DNA of 64,000 bases from Parasphingorhabdus halotolerans (GCF_012516475.1 NZ_CP051217.1:2542001-2606000), one strand, 5' to 3'. Numbered from the stretch's first letter, positions 1-10,206 are shown. A program made the numbers and translations. Notes: generated by a model from the sequence alone, not told the origin.

Positions 1-1
1 G

Positions 2-670
2 CAAGTGGAGGGGCTAGGCCTCGATAGCGAATGGCGGGCTGATCTGAAAGTCTCGGGTCCGGTCGATAATTTTACCATGGTCGGTAATGCAGATCTGGTT
101 CGCGGGAATTATACGTTTGCTGGCAGGCGTTTCCGGCTTGAGCGCGGGCGTATTAGATTTGTCGGTAATCAGCCGGTTAATCCGATTTTGGATATCGAAG
201 CGGAAGCCAATCTTACCGGACTCAATGCGACGATAAATGTAACCGGTACCGGCAACCGGCCTGAAATCGCGTTCAATAGTGTACCCGCCCTTCCGGAAGA
301 CGAGCTGCTTTCGCGCGTGCTCTTCGGGGCATCCATATCCGATCTTTCGGCACCGGAAGCGGTGCAACTGGCCGCCGCAGTTGCCTCCCTGAATAGCAGC
401 GGCGGACTTGATCCGATTAACCAGCTCCGTAAAGCAGTAGGGCTGGACAGGCTGCGGATATTGCCGTCTGATGTCGATACCGGCTCGGGCACGTCAATCG
501 CGGCCGGAAAATATATCACGCGCCGCGCCTATGTTGAACTTATTACCGATGGCAAGGGCTACAGCGCGACGCAGCTAGAGTTCCAGATCACAAGGTGGCT
601 CTCGATATTGTCCACTATTTCGACGCTCGGCAGACAGAGCGCGAACGTGCGTATCTCAAAGGATTATTAG
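2..670 (+). CDS. tamB: TamB (translocation and assembly module), C-terminal part only
   Basis: This is the last ~220 residues of a larger protein whose start lies left of the window; the frame is open from base 2. The segment reads as the C-terminal TamB/DUF490 domain: beta-rich repeats (VGNADLVRGNYTFAGRRF, RGRIRFVG) and the conserved stretch LPEDELLSRVLFGASISDLSAPEAVQL with a terminal YVELITDG strand region. TamB spans the periplasm from the inner membrane and works with the Omp85 protein TamA in outer-membrane protein insertion or lipid transport. tamA would be expected just upstream, outside the window. No gene follows in the same direction, so the operon ends here. Confidence 0.85.
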   Translation, partial: QVEGLGLDSEWRADLKVSGPVDNFTMVGNADLVRGNYTFAGRRFRLERGRIRFVGNQPVNPILDIEAEANLTGLNATINVTGTGNRPEIAFNSVPALPEDELLSRVLFGASISDLSAPEAVQLAAAVASLNSSGGLDPINQLRKAVGLDRLRILPSDVDTGSGTSIAAGKYITRRAYVELITDGKGYSATQLEFQITRWLSILSTISTLGRQSANVRISKDY

Positions 671-694
671 GCGCGCAATCGCTTCGTCAATTAT

Positions 695-1060
695 CTAGAC
701 TGACGGCGGGGCTTTTGGAATTAGGGGGACAGGAAAACCGGCCGCAGTCAGGATTGTGGTGAGCCCACCCCACAGCGCATTGGCTACGGCGTTCCACGCC
801 TTTTCAATGGTGAGGACTGTCAACATCGCCAGAGACCGAACCATGTTGACGGTATCGCGTGCCAGCCCGTCAAGGAAATAGGTGAAGAGTTCATCTTCAT
901 CTTTCAGATACCCATCCACTCTGGTTTTTGCCAGATGGTCCGCCTGTTTGGCCAGCAGTCTGCCCTGCCGTTCAACAAATTCGGAAATCAACGAATAACC
1001 GTCCGATAATTCCCCCTTTAGGTTGCCAACCATATCGTTAAAAATATCCGCTGAATCCAT
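695..1060 (-). CDS. Small protein of unknown function
   Basis: A 121-residue protein I do not recognise. The first ~85 residues are charged and probably helical (EFVERQGRLLAKQADHLAKTR); residues ~75-115 are hydrophobic and could form one membrane or amphipathic helix pair (AMLTVLTIEKAWNAVANALWGGLTTILTAAG). It starts 10 bp after the stop of the lipoprotein gene upstream (1071-1580), so the two are probably co-transcribed and may act together at the cell envelope. The tail-to-tail neighbour is tamB, 24 bp away. Confidence 0.6.
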   Translation of the reverse strand: MDSADIFNDMVGNLKGELSDGYSLISEFVERQGRLLAKQADHLAKTRVDGYLKDEDELFTYFLDGLARDTVNMVRSLAMLTVLTIEKAWNAVANALWGGLTTILTAAGFPVPLIPKAPPSV

Positions 1061-1070
1061 CTGTCAGTTC

Positions 1071-1580
1071 CTATCTTTTCAAAGCGTTTTCTACGGTCAA
1101 CGCCTGATCAATCTGTGTATCGTATCGATTCCTGAAATCGGCCACGGCATCGGGAACCAAACCTCTGGTTTTGTGGAAGGCGCGCATAACCCGCAAGTTC
1201 GAGACTATTTCAGCCATACTCTTGGGAGAGGCATTAAGGCATTCTGCGGGATTATTTTCAGGACGACAGAAGGTCGGCATGATATTCTTTTTCGCCAACT
1301 TGCTTGCAAGTGGAGGCACCGCGCGCGCGTTTGCCCGTTGTCGCAATGCCTCAAATTTGCCGATTAACCGCGCATAATCATTTTTGTAGTCGGTAAATTC
1401 TTCCGTTGGAGATCCTTCTTCCAGGTTTGCAAATAATGTCAGCGCAGCAACATTGGCGTCATCCAGCCCTGCGACCAGCGCCTGATCATAATCAGGTACG
1501 AGCTGGATTGCACAACCCGATAAAATCAGTGGAATCAGGCAAAGCAATAATCGCCGTACGGCGGTGTGCAAGGCTATCAT
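1071..1580 (-). CDS. Putative lipoprotein of unknown function
   Basis: 169 residues from the ATG at 1580, which I prefer to an upstream in-frame start because AGAGGGG sits about seven bases before it. The N-terminus is a lipoprotein signal: RRLLLCLIPLILSGC, with the lipobox LSGC about 20 residues in, so the mature protein would be acylated on that Cys. The rest is soluble and alpha-helical, with two Cys (FCRPENNPAECLNA) that could form a disulphide in the periplasm. No family recognised. It is followed by the 121-residue gene at 10 bp spacing and lies 131 bp downstream of glnA, so read-through from glnBA is possible but not shown. Confidence 0.65.
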   Translation of the reverse strand: MIALHTAVRRLLLCLIPLILSGCAIQLVPDYDQALVAGLDDANVAALTLFANLEEGSPTEEFTDYKNDYARLIGKFEALRQRANARAVPPLASKLAKKNIMPTFCRPENNPAECLNASPKSMAEIVSNLRVMRAFHKTRGLVPDAVADFRNRYDTQIDQALTVENALKR

Positions 1581-1710
1581 TGCAATTCCCCTCTTGTTAA
1601 GCTTTACACGAAATCCAGCAACAATTCCACCTCCGGTAAAGGTCAGCAACGCGAAAAAAAACCGGAACAATTTCTCGCCCCGGCTTCTTAAAATGTTCTA
1701 ATCGCAAAGA

Positions 1711-3123
1711 TTAGCTGGAATAATACATATCAAATTCAACCGGGCTTGGGGTTGTTTCAAACCGGCTGACTTCTTCCCATTTCAGTTCTGCATAGGCGTC
1801 AATCTGGTCTTTCGAGAAGACATCGCCCTTGAGCAGGAATTCGTGATCAGCTTCCAAAGCTTCCAATGCTTCACGCAGCGAGCCACAAACGGTGGGCACA
1901 TCAGCTAGTTCTGCTGGCGGAAGATCATAGAGGTTTTTATCCATCGCCTCACCGGGATGGATTTTATTCTCGATGCCATCGAGGCCAGCCATCAGCAATG
2001 CTGCGTTGGAGAGATAGGGGTTTGCCAAAGGATCCGGGAAGCGGAATTCTACGCGCTTGGCTTTGTCGCCCGCACCGTAAGGAATGCGGCAGGAAGCGGA
2101 GCGGTTGCGGCTCGAATAGGCGAGCAATACCGGTGCCTCAAAGCCGGGAACCAGACGCTTGTAGCTGTTGGTTGTTGGGTTGGTGAAAGCGTTACAGGCT
2201 TTGGCATGTTTGATCACGCCGCCGATGTAATGCAGGCACATTTCCGACAATCCGGCATATTCATTGCCCGCGAAAAGCGGCTTGCCATCTTTCCAAATCG
2301 ACATGTGCGTGTGCATACCCGAACCATTGTCCGATTTAATGGGCTTGGGCATGAACGTCGCGGTTTTGCCGTAAGCATGGGCAACCTGCTGAACGACATA
2401 CTTGTAAACCTGCACGCGATCAGCGGTCTCCGTTAGCTCTCCAAAAGTGATACCCAGTTCGTGTTGAGCGGCGGCAACTTCGTGATGATGCTTGTCCATA
2501 GGCAAGCCCATTTCCATCATAGTGGCAACCATTTCACCGCGAATGTCCATGCAGCTGTCAACCGGAGCAACCGGGAAATAGCCACCCTTGGCGCGCGGGC
2601 GATGGCCCATGTTACCGATATCATAATCGCGGCCGGTATTGGTTGGCAGCTCGATATCGTCGATTTTGAAACCGGAGCGGTCATAGCCATCTTCAAATTT
2701 AACATCGTCAAACATGAAAAACTCTGGCTCCGGACCGACAAACACGGTGTCGCCGATGCCGGTGGACTTGAGGTAGGCTTCCGCGCGCACAGCGGTCGAA
2801 CGGGGATCGCGGTTGTAAAGCGAACCATCGCCTGGCTCGACAATGTTGCAGACCAGGATCATCATTGGCGTTGCTGAAAACGGATCAAGATATACCGCGT
2901 CAAGGTCAGGACGCAGGATCATGTCGGATTCGTTGATAGCCTTCCAGCCTTCGATCGAAGAGCCGTCGAACATAAAGCCCTCTTCAAGAACATCTTCATC
3001 AATCACGCTAGCGCACATGGAAAGATGCTGCCATTTGCCGCGTGGATCGGTGAAGCGAACATCGACCCATTCGATCTCCTCATCCTTGATCATTTTCATA
3101 ATGTCTGAAGGTTTATTGCCCAT
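1711..3123 (-). CDS. glnA: Glutamine synthetase, type I
   Basis: Makes glutamine from glutamate, ammonia and ATP; the main ammonium-assimilation step at low nitrogen. 470 residues, the normal GSI-beta length. Visible motifs: FDGSSIEGW near residue 52, the metal site PEPEFF near 131, [12 protein letters not shown] near 211, [10 protein letters not shown] near 266, and NLYDLPP with Tyr399, the adenylylation site used by GlnE. Presence of that Tyr implies control by reversible adenylylation. The start has AGGAA about eight bases upstream. glnB lies 41 bp upstream on the same strand, the classic alphaproteobacterial glnBA pair. Confidence 0.97.
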   Translation of the reverse strand: MGNKPSDIMKMIKDEEIEWVDVRFTDPRGKWQHLSMCASVIDEDVLEEGFMFDGSSIEGWKAINESDMILRPDLDAVYLDPFSATPMMILVCNIVEPGDGSLYNRDPRSTAVRAEAYLKSTGIGDTVFVGPEPEFFMFDDVKFEDGYDRSGFKIDDIELPTNTGRDYDIGNMGHRPRAKGGYFPVAPVDSCMDIRGEMVATMMEMGLPMDKHHHEVAAAQHELGITFGELTETADRVQVYKYVVQQVAHAYGKTATFMPKPIKSDNGSGMHTHMSIWKDGKPLFAGNEYAGLSEMCLHYIGGVIKHAKACNAFTNPTTNSYKRLVPGFEAPVLLAYSSRNRSASCRIPYGAGDKAKRVEFRFPDPLANPYLSNAALLMAGLDGIENKIHPGEAMDKNLYDLPPAELADVPTVCGSLREALEALEADHEFLLKGDVFSKDQIDAYAELKWEEVSRFETTPSPVEFDMYYSS

Positions 3124-3164
3124 TTTTTGGTTCCTTGTTTTGTGTTGTATCTTAATGTTTGGAA

Positions 3165-3595
<431 letters not shown>

Positions 3596-3669
3596 AATGA
3601 CGCAAGTTTAGAGAATCGCCTGAAAACTGTACGATGATAGCTATAGTCAAATTGCGGCGGTTTCAATGC

Positions 3670-3716
3670 CGCCTGTTTAACAGGCAATATCGCATATCGC
3701 CGCCTAATATTTAGGC
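3670..3716 (-). promoter_or_regulatory. Two tandem CGCC-N9-GGC dyads upstream of glnBA, candidate NtrC enhancer
   Basis: Two 15-bp near-palindromes, GCCTGTTTAACAGGC (3671-3685) and GCCTAATATTTAGGC (3702-3716), each preceded by C so that both read CGCC-N9-GGC. Centres are 31 bp apart, three helical turns, and lie roughly 75-130 bp upstream of the candidate sigma-54 promoter. That placement fits an enhancer for NtrC dimers. The alternative is a pair of weak terminators for the dehydrogenase gene that ends at 3733, but neither dyad is followed by a T run. Confidence 0.5.
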
Positions 3717-3732
3717 AGAAAACTAACGTCCG

Positions 3733-5862
3733 TTATCGAGTCATCGGCGCCGTCATTTCGGGCAGATTTGCTTTCGTCCAGATTGATCGGTCGATGACAT
3801 AAAGTCGAGTATTTTCAACTTGTTCCGCTTTGACCTGAGAGGTGAAGCCAACCATGCCGTGCTGCTTCAGCGCTCCGCCTGCGACGATCGAAGCCCAAGC
3901 TTCCTTGTCGGGCAGTACGCCGGAGACCCGGAGGTCGGGTGTAAAGCCGTTGCCTATAGCGCTGTCACCATGGCAGACGATGCAATAGCGGCCAAAAACT
4001 GCCTTGCCGTCCGCTATTTGCGCTGGCGTTCCGGTTTGCTCCGGCGGGTTCCAGGCAATTTCGGTTTTCGCCGGCAGCGCCGGGAATTGCGTTTTGCCGC
4101 CGAGTTTCAGGACAACCAGCCGCGGAATATTGGGAACCTTGCGAGATGCACCGCCCGCGACGCCAGCCACTAATGGAAAAGCCCCGCCTTTGCTGGTAAG
4201 AAAGGCAACATATTGCTCGCCATCAATCATGTAGGTCGAAGGCGCGCTGACAATGCCTGACTGCATATCGAGGCTGAGCAGTTCCTTGCCGCTATCTGCC
4301 GCATAGGCCTTGAACAGGCCGACACTGGTGCCCTGGAACACGAGATTTCCCGCGGTTGTCATCGTGCCGCCGTTCCAGGCGGCCGGATAGTCGGCACTCC
4401 ACTCGACCTTGCCGGTCTTGGGATTAAACGCCACCAGCTTGCCGGTGGTTGATGCGACGGCGGCTTTATAGACATCCTTGTCGTCGGGCAGCTGCCCGAT
4501 AGCCCAGCCAATGCCAACATTGAAACCAAGCCGTTCGCGTTTTTTGTCTATCTCTGAGGTTGGATTAATATAACCCTGCGGAATTTGCTGGGCCGGAATA
4601 TAGACCAAGCCCGTCTTTGGGTTATAGCTCATTGGATGCCAGTTGTGGGCTCCCAGAGCGCCCGGGATCGCGATAAACGGTTCGCCGGTTTTGTTATAGC
4701 GCGCCTCGGGCGTTTCAATCGGGCGTCCGGTTGCCATATCATAGCCGGTGGCCCAGTTGATGCCATCGACAAAAGGCTCGGCACTAATCAGCGTGCCATC
4801 AATGCGATCAATAACAAAGAAAAAACCATTCTTGGGCGCATGGTAAAGCACCTTGCGCATCTTGCCGCCAACTTCCAGTTCGGCCTGTATGATGTGCTGG
4901 GTTGCAGTATAGTCCCAGTTTTCTCCTGGGGTCTCCTGATAATGCCAGAGGTATTTACCGGTATCGGGATTTACCGCGACGACTGATGAAAGGAACAGAT
5001 TGTCGCCTTCACCGCCGGAACGCAGACTGTGATTCCAGGGATTACCATTACCAACGCCGAAGTAGAGTTGGTCGAGTTCTTCGTCATATACTATGCTGTC
5101 CCAGACCGTACCGCCGCCTCCGGATTCTTTCCATTCGCCATCGCTCCAGGTTTTGGCAGCGGCTTTTTCAAATATCTCGTCGCTTGCTGCGCCGTCCGGT
5201 TTTCCTTCCGGATTGGGCACTGTGTAGAAGCGCCATTTTTGGGAGCCGTCGCCAACATCATAAGCAGTAAGATAGCCGCGCACGCCAAATTCTGCGCCGC
5301 CATTGCCGATGATGACCATGTTTTTCACAACGCGCGGAGCGCCGGTGATGGTATAGGGCTTTGAATTGTCGGTCGTCTGTGTTTCCCAAAGGCGGGCACC
5401 CGTATTGGCATCGAGCGCAATCAGGCGGCCATCGATGGTGCCGAAAAACAATTTGCCGCGCGAAATGGCGACGCCGCGATTGACGACATCGCAGCATGCA
5501 TCGACCGCTTTTTCGCCGGGCACTTCGGGGTCATAGGACCATAGTTCCTTGCCGGTTTTTGCATCATAGGCGAAAACTTTTGACCATGCGGTTGAGATAT
5601 ACATTTTGCCATCAACAACTACGGGGGTCGCTTCCTGACCGCGCGCATCGGGCAAGTCCTTGAACCAGGCGATACCAAGTTCACCAACATTGCTTTCGTT
5701 TATTTTGTCGAGCGGGCTGTGGCGCTGTTCCTTGGCGTCAAAGCCAATATTGCTCCACTCCGTATTTTCGTTGGAAGCTGACGTGGTTTCCGCCCCCGGC
5801 TCAGCTTTCTGGCAAGCGGCAAGCAAACAAAGTGCTGCAAAAATCCCGATCCGACGCATCAA
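3733..5862 (-). CDS. PQQ-dependent quinohaemoprotein dehydrogenase with cytochrome c domain, predicted lipoprotein
   Basis: 709 residues. The first ~600 form the eight-bladed PQQ propeller of alcohol-dehydrogenase type: tryptophan-docking repeats (DAKTGKELWSYDP, DANTGARLWET, NPKTGKVEWSADYPAAWNGG) and the vicinal disulphide DACCDVVNRG that sits over PQQ. A C-terminal cytochrome c domain carries CIVCHGD (Cys627, Cys630, His631) with GMVGF as a possible Met ligand. Type II enzymes of this build oxidise alcohols in the periplasm and pass electrons to the respiratory chain. Unusually, the signal ends in LCLLAACQ, a lipobox at Cys17, so it may be membrane-anchored. It needs PQQ and the cytochrome c maturation system (ccmAB at 28 kb). 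Substrate unknown. Confidence 0.88.
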   Translation of the reverse strand: MMRRIGIFAALCLLAACQKAEPGAETTSASNENTEWSNIGFDAKEQRHSPLDKINESNVGELGIAWFKDLPDARGQEATPVVVDGKMYISTAWSKVFAYDAKTGKELWSYDPEVPGEKAVDACCDVVNRGVAISRGKLFFGTIDGRLIALDANTGARLWETQTTDNSKPYTITGAPRVVKNMVIIGNGGAEFGVRGYLTAYDVGDGSQKWRFYTVPNPEGKPDGAASDEIFEKAAAKTWSDGEWKESGGGGTVWDSIVYDEELDQLYFGVGNGNPWNHSLRSGGEGDNLFLSSVVAVNPDTGKYLWHYQETPGENWDYTATQHIIQAELEVGGKMRKVLYHAPKNGFFFVIDRIDGTLISAEPFVDGINWATGYDMATGRPIETPEARYNKTGEPFIAIPGALGAHNWHPMSYNPKTGLVYIPAQQIPQGYINPTSEIDKKRERLGFNVGIGWAIGQLPDDKDVYKAAVASTTGKLVAFNPKTGKVEWSADYPAAWNGGTMTTAGNLVFQGTSVGLFKAYAADSGKELLSLDMQSGIVSAPSTYMIDGEQYVAFLTSKGGAFPLVAGVAGGASRKVPNIPRLVVLKLGGKTQFPALPAKTEIAWNPPEQTGTPAQIADGKAVFGRYCIVCHGDSAIGNGFTPDLRVSGVLPDKEAWASIVAGGALKQHGMVGFTSQVKAEQVENTRLYVIDRSIWTKANLPEMTAPMTR

Positions 5863-5953
5863 CCCATCTCCTGTTTACGCTCCATCTTCTAGGACAGGAG
5901 CGTGTTTTAACTGACTAGCTAAATTTTAGGCGAACGGTCAAGTATTATAGGTC

Positions 5954-6781
5954 TCAGGCGTAAGGGGGGTTGTCCAATCCAGCGGGGCTTTTGGTGAAAA
6001 TCTCGCAGCCGGTTTCGGTAATGCCGATGCTGTGTTCAAACTGTGCTGACAAGGACCGGTCGCGCGATACCGCCGTCCAACCGTCTTCCAGCATCTTGGT
6101 CGTAGGCTTGCCAATATTGATCATCGGTTCGATGGTGAAGAACATGCCGGGCCGCAGTTCGGGTCCAGTGCCGGGGCGGCCGACATGGACAACTTCCGGC
6201 GCATCATGAAACATTTGGCCCAAGCCGTGACCGCAAAAATCGCGGACCACACCGTAGCGATTTGCTTCGGCATGGCTCTGGATCGCGTGGGACACATCGC
6301 CCATCCGGTTCCCTGGCTTGGCCTGTTCGATGCCCAGCATCAGACATTCATAGGTGACCTGCACCAGCTTGGATGCTTTAATCGCTGTCTTGCCAACAAG
6401 AAACATCCGGCTTGTGTCGCCATGCCAGCCATCGACAATTACGGTGACGTCGATGTTGACGATATCCCCTTCATTGAGCTTTTTATCGCCCGGTATCCCG
6501 TGGCAGATCACATGGTTTATCGAAGTGCAGCAGCTATGGGTGAAACCGCGATAGCCGAGTGTGGCCGGAACCGCGCCTTCACGAAACGCATGCTCGCGGA
6601 CCATGTCATCGAGCGCGCCGGTGGTCACACCAGGCACAACATGGGGCACGAGAGCGTCGAGAATTTCCGCAGCAAGGCGGCCTGCCTGGCGCATGCCCGC
6701 AAAACCCTCTGGTCCGTGGAGTTTGATCGCGCCAGTCCGGCTTTGCGGTGTCGCTTCTTCGACAGTGAGATAATCAGTCAT
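5954..6781 (-). CDS. map: Methionine aminopeptidase, type I
   Basis: Removes the initiator methionine from nascent proteins. 275 residues, pita-bread fold, with all five metal ligands visible in order: Asp in NIDVTV, Asp in HGDTSRM, His in GHGLGQMFH, Glu in TIEPM and Glu in QFEHSIG. The substrate His is in YRGFTHSCCTSINHVICHG. The N-terminus has about 20 extra residues before the catalytic domain, common in this group. It is alone on its strand, divergent from the membrane enzyme at 6907, with 125 bp between them for promoters. Confidence 0.95.
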   Translation of the reverse strand: MTDYLTVEEATPQSRTGAIKLHGPEGFAGMRQAGRLAAEILDALVPHVVPGVTTGALDDMVREHAFREGAVPATLGYRGFTHSCCTSINHVICHGIPGDKKLNEGDIVNIDVTVIVDGWHGDTSRMFLVGKTAIKASKLVQVTYECLMLGIEQAKPGNRMGDVSHAIQSHAEANRYGVVRDFCGHGLGQMFHDAPEVVHVGRPGTGPELRPGMFFTIEPMINIGKPTTKMLEDGWTAVSRDRSLSAQFEHSIGITETGCEIFTKSPAGLDNPPYA

Positions 6782-6906
6782 GGAGGTTATATAAGCATCG
6801 TGCCTTGATTTGGCGATACCCCAAAATTATTGGGTTTTTTGGCATATATTAACTTTGTTTAGGTACATCATCTGGAGAAAAATAGTTATTTTATTCCAGG
6901 AGTTTG

Positions 6907-8616
6907 ATGCAAAATCCGGCAAAATATGTGCTGATGGCATTGATGTTGTTGCTTGGCGGTGGAGAGATCTGGCGGCGGCTCGATATGCTGTCGACTCCGG
7001 AAATTCAACCGGTTGGCATGATCGCGTTTGGTGGACTATTTCTGCTCTGTGTTATTAGTCTGGTCGGTTTTGCCATGCTCAGGAGCGACTGGCTTCGCTG
7101 GCCTTTCGCAGCCTTGTTAGCCGCAGGTTCAATGCTGGTCGATAGCTACCAGTGGGCGGTGGGTGATTTCATGGAATATGAATCCTTCCTTACGATGATG
7201 CAAAGTGCTGGCGATATCGGTAGCGCTATGGCGCAGCAGGGCATGGCGATAGCATTGTCGGCAGGTAAGGCGTTGTTGCTTCTTTTTGCAGTCGGATTGA
7301 ACCCGCAACCGACTAGCCATATCGCGGCGAGAGCGGCTCGATGGTCAGCAATTCCGATTGTCCTTTTTCTTACGGTCTTGCTATTCTTTCGCGGTGGAGA
7401 AGGAGCTAGTGGGCTGCCATCATCGCACAGTGGATTCAGTTATGCATTGCTTCATTCTATTGAATATCTCACCGCTCAACATGGTGAACGTGAGCAAGTC
7501 TCCTACCAGCCGAGTGCCGAAAGAAGGGCTGCTGATATTGTTCTTGTGATCGATGAAAGCATTGCCGGTGCATACCTCGATATCAACAGCGATACAGGCG
7601 TTTATTCAGGCCTAGTGAGCCCGATGACATCAATTGCGGTTCATAATTTCGGGCTGGCAGCCTCGATTACCCATTGCAGTGTCGGTTCCAATCTGGCGCT
7701 GCGTTTCGGCGGTTTGCGAGACAATTACCGGCACATCATACGAACCAAGCCATCAATTTGGGCCTATGCCAAGGCAGTCGGGATGAAGACTGTTTATATT
7801 GATGCTCAGCGCACCGGTGGCAGGTACCAAAACCAGATGGATGATTCCGAGCGCGCATTGATTGATGATTGGCGGCAGTTTGATCACGTTCCGGTGCTCC
7901 ATCGCGATCATGCCGTTGCTGACAAGCTGGCTGGCTATCTGAATGATAATGAAGTGCAATTTATCCTGGTCAATAAGGTCGGTGCGCATTTTCCGGTCAA
8001 TGATAAGTTTCCGGAAAAATACGCAAAATATCGTCCGATGTTAAAGCGCGGACAGTTTGCTGATGTTACCGATACAGCGATGAACAACAGCTTGGATGGC
8101 CGCCAAAGCACTTGGGTTTTGTACCGAAACAGCTACCGCAATACTCTGCTCTGGAACGTAGGTGGGTTCTTTGACCGGTTATTTGCGCGTGCAAATATCG
8201 GTGATGCGACGATCATTTATACGTCTGATCATGGACAGACTTTCCATGAGCGCGGAGAAAAAGGACAGGCTACTCATTGTACACCGAATCCGGAGATTGA
8301 AGAAGGTCTTGTACCACTCGTTGTCATTGGCGGCAGCGCCGATGAGCAAGAGGCTTGGAAACAAGCGGCGCGAGCTGGTAAAAACCAACGCAGCCACTAC
8401 CGAATATTTCCAACGATTTTGAGTTTGATGGGATTTGACAACGGCAAAGTAGAAAAAGACTATGGCCCTGATTTGATTTCAAGTCAGCCAGACCCGTTTA
8501 CTTTCAATACGCGCTTTAATGCGCGCCTCGGAAGCGATCCTGTCTGGAAGAAAATTCCACTGGAAAAGGTCGCTCGTCCGCCGGTGTCTGACTATTCTAC
8601 AACGCGGCACCGATAA
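6907..8616 (+). CDS. Sulfatase-like membrane enzyme, phosphoethanolamine-transferase type
   Basis: 569 residues from the ATG at 6907 (AGGAG four bases before; a TTG codon just upstream is less likely). The first ~170 residues hold about five hydrophobic segments; the rest is an alkaline-phosphatase-superfamily domain in the periplasm. Metal-site motifs: DIVLVIDES near the start of the domain and YTSDHGQTFHERGE with a following THCTPNPEIEEGLVPLVV. The layout matches EptA/OpgE-type enzymes that move phosphoethanolamine onto lipid A or glycans. The nucleophile region reads SITHCSVGSNLALRFGG, so the attacking residue is a Thr or Ser I cannot fix. Substrate unknown. Confidence 0.75.
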   Translation: MQNPAKYVLMALMLLLGGGEIWRRLDMLSTPEIQPVGMIAFGGLFLLCVISLVGFAMLRSDWLRWPFAALLAAGSMLVDSYQWAVGDFMEYESFLTMMQSAGDIGSAMAQQGMAIALSAGKALLLLFAVGLNPQPTSHIAARAARWSAIPIVLFLTVLLFFRGGEGASGLPSSHSGFSYALLHSIEYLTAQHGEREQVSYQPSAERRAADIVLVIDESIAGAYLDINSDTGVYSGLVSPMTSIAVHNFGLAASITHCSVGSNLALRFGGLRDNYRHIIRTKPSIWAYAKAVGMKTVYIDAQRTGGRYQNQMDDSERALIDDWRQFDHVPVLHRDHAVADKLAGYLNDNEVQFILVNKVGAHFPVNDKFPEKYAKYRPMLKRGQFADVTDTAMNNSLDGRQSTWVLYRNSYRNTLLWNVGGFFDRLFARANIGDATIIYTSDHGQTFHERGEKGQATHCTPNPEIEEGLVPLVVIGGSADEQEAWKQAARAGKNQRSHYRIFPTILSLMGFDNGKVEKDYGPDLISSQPDPFTFNTRFNARLGSDPVWKKIPLEKVARPPVSDYSTTRHR

Positions 8617-8675
8617 TTTAACAGAAATTTCATTCCCGCTTTGCGAGAGTTGATTTTTCTGCAATGAGGCGCGGT

Positions 8676-9446
8676 ATGAGCACTGAACAACCGAAAGACA
8701 AAATCTGGACCGCTGCGCTGATTGTTATTGGCGACGAAATTCTCTCAGGTCGGACGCAAGACAAAAACATCGCACAGATTGCGAGCTGGCTGAATGTGCA
8801 GGGTATTCGTTTATCAGAAGTCCGCGTTGTGGCTGACAAAATGGACGCCATCGCCGAGGCGGTGAACATCCTGCGATCCCGCAATGATTATCTGTTTACC
8901 ACGGGCGGTATCGGTCCGACGCATGATGATATCACTGTCGATGCGATTGCAGCTGCTTTGGAAATTGACGTGGTCATCCATCCGACCGCGCGGGCGATAC
9001 TGGAGAAATATTATACCGACAAAGGCGGCATCAACGAAGGCCGTCTACGAATGGCGCGCGCACCTGATGGAGCGGAGCTGATTGAGAACAGAAAATCTGG
9101 TGCGCCTGGTATAAAGCTCGGCAATATCTTTATTATGGCTGGCGTTCCGCAAATTACCGCCGGGATGCTGGACGCATTGACTGGAACACTGGAGGGCGGC
9201 GCGCCTCTATTGTCATCAACGCTTGGCGCATGGGCGCCTGAAAGCGAGATTGCCGATATTTTGCGACAATCGGAAAAGGCGAATGAAAATTGCCAGATTG
9301 GTAGCTATCCATTCTTTCGCGAGGGAAAAGTCGGTGGCAATTTCGTTGTCAGATCTACCGATGCGGGTGCTTTGGCAATCTGCACTGCTGATCTTCGGAA
9401 AGGTCTCGAAGCGGCTGGATACGAAGTGACGGACGGCGGAATTTAG
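8676..9446 (+). CDS. CinA-like protein with molybdopterin-binding (MoaB/MogA) fold
   Basis: 256 residues if the ATG at 8676 is used (an ATG at 8664 is also possible). The N-terminal ~170 residues carry the MoaB/MogA fold seen in CinA: AALIVIGDEILSGRTQDKN and FTTGGIGPTHDDITVDAIA. The nicotinamide-nucleotide amidase domain of full CinA is absent, as in the many short competence/damage-inducible A proteins. The residues after ~170 match the small CinA middle domain. Members of the full family have ADP-ribose pyrophosphatase activity; whether this one does is not visible. It overlaps the convergent cupin gene by 4 bp. Confidence 0.85.
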   Translation: MSTEQPKDKIWTAALIVIGDEILSGRTQDKNIAQIASWLNVQGIRLSEVRVVADKMDAIAEAVNILRSRNDYLFTTGGIGPTHDDITVDAIAAALEIDVVIHPTARAILEKYYTDKGGINEGRLRMARAPDGAELIENRKSGAPGIKLGNIFIMAGVPQITAGMLDALTGTLEGGAPLLSSTLGAWAPESEIADILRQSEKANENCQIGSYPFFREGKVGGNFVVRSTDAGALAICTADLRKGLEAAGYEVTDGGI

Positions 9447-10153
9447 TTTAGAGACTTCTGCGTCGGAGCCCGGAATATCCCGAGTTTTTCTGGCGTTAAA
9501 TGCCCTGTCTTGGTCCATGTGAGGCAGCCTTCATTGGTGTATGGTGTGTGTTTCCAGCCCGGCGGTGTGCGATCCCAACTGCCTTTGGGATAATGACCAT
9601 GTTCATCGCTCAGGCTGCCCTCGAATATGAAATTCTCTGCGCCGCCGTCATGCACATGCGTGGGATAACTGCTACCTGGCGCCCAGCGCACGATTTTGAC
9701 ATCCTCGCCCTCAAACCGGTGGAGCCAAGCAAATTCAACGCCGGGCGCGCCGCCGTCTTCAAACTGCAGGTTATCCAAGTGTACCGAAAAATGTGCCGTG
9801 TCGGCAGGGTCAAACTGGTGCAGTTTTACAAATATGATGCAACCGTTTTGGCTATGCGGCTTATGCTTGGTGCCAATTGGATTGCGAACATAAGTGCCCG
9901 CAGGATAATCGCAGTGCTCGTCCGAGAACACCCCTTCGATGACCAGAAATTCTTCCCCGCCGCTATGAACATGCGGATCAAAATAGCTGCCAGGAGCGTA
10001 GCGTACCAGTGACGTCGCCCGCGCAACTTCACCGCCAACCCGGTCGAGCATTTTTCGCTCGACGCCTGGTGACGGGGAGGCAACCCATTTCATATCTTTG
10101 GGCAGCAGAACGACGGGTTGATCAAATTGAGCGTTGATTTTCATGCCGTTCAT
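9443..10153 (-). CDS. Tandem cupin protein of ChrR type
   Basis: 236 residues made of two cupin barrels. Each has the metal motif: PGSYFDPHVHSGGEEFLVIEG with DEHCDYPAGTY in the first and PGSSYPTHVHDGGAENFIFEG with DEHGHYPKGSW in the second. The two halves are clear internal duplicates. The family includes the C-terminal domain of the ChrR anti-sigma factor, but the zinc-binding anti-sigma domain is missing and no sigma factor gene is next to it, so an enzyme or metal-sensing role is as likely. The exact start is uncertain (M1 or M4). Confidence 0.75.
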   Translation of the reverse strand: MNGMKINAQFDQPVVLLPKDMKWVASPSPGVERKMLDRVGGEVARATSLVRYAPGSYFDPHVHSGGEEFLVIEGVFSDEHCDYPAGTYVRNPIGTKHKPHSQNGCIIFVKLHQFDPADTAHFSVHLDNLQFEDGGAPGVEFAWLHRFEGEDVKIVRWAPGSSYPTHVHDGGAENFIFEGSLSDEHGHYPKGSWDRTPPGWKHTPYTNEGCLTWTKTGHLTPEKLGIFRAPTQKSLN

Positions 10154-10206
10154 TTATGCTGCTAATGACAGCAATACAATATATTGTGATTTCCCATTGA
10201 TCCGGT

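Noticed and set aside
6818..6840. CCCAA-AATTA-TTGGG followed by six T between map and the sulfatase-like gene
   Set aside because: Stem of only five pairs and it lies between divergent starts, where no transcript should end; may be a promoter element but not supported.
9443..10153. Anti-sigma factor ChrR
   Set aside because: Only the cupin part is present; the zinc anti-sigma domain and a neighbouring sigma factor are missing.
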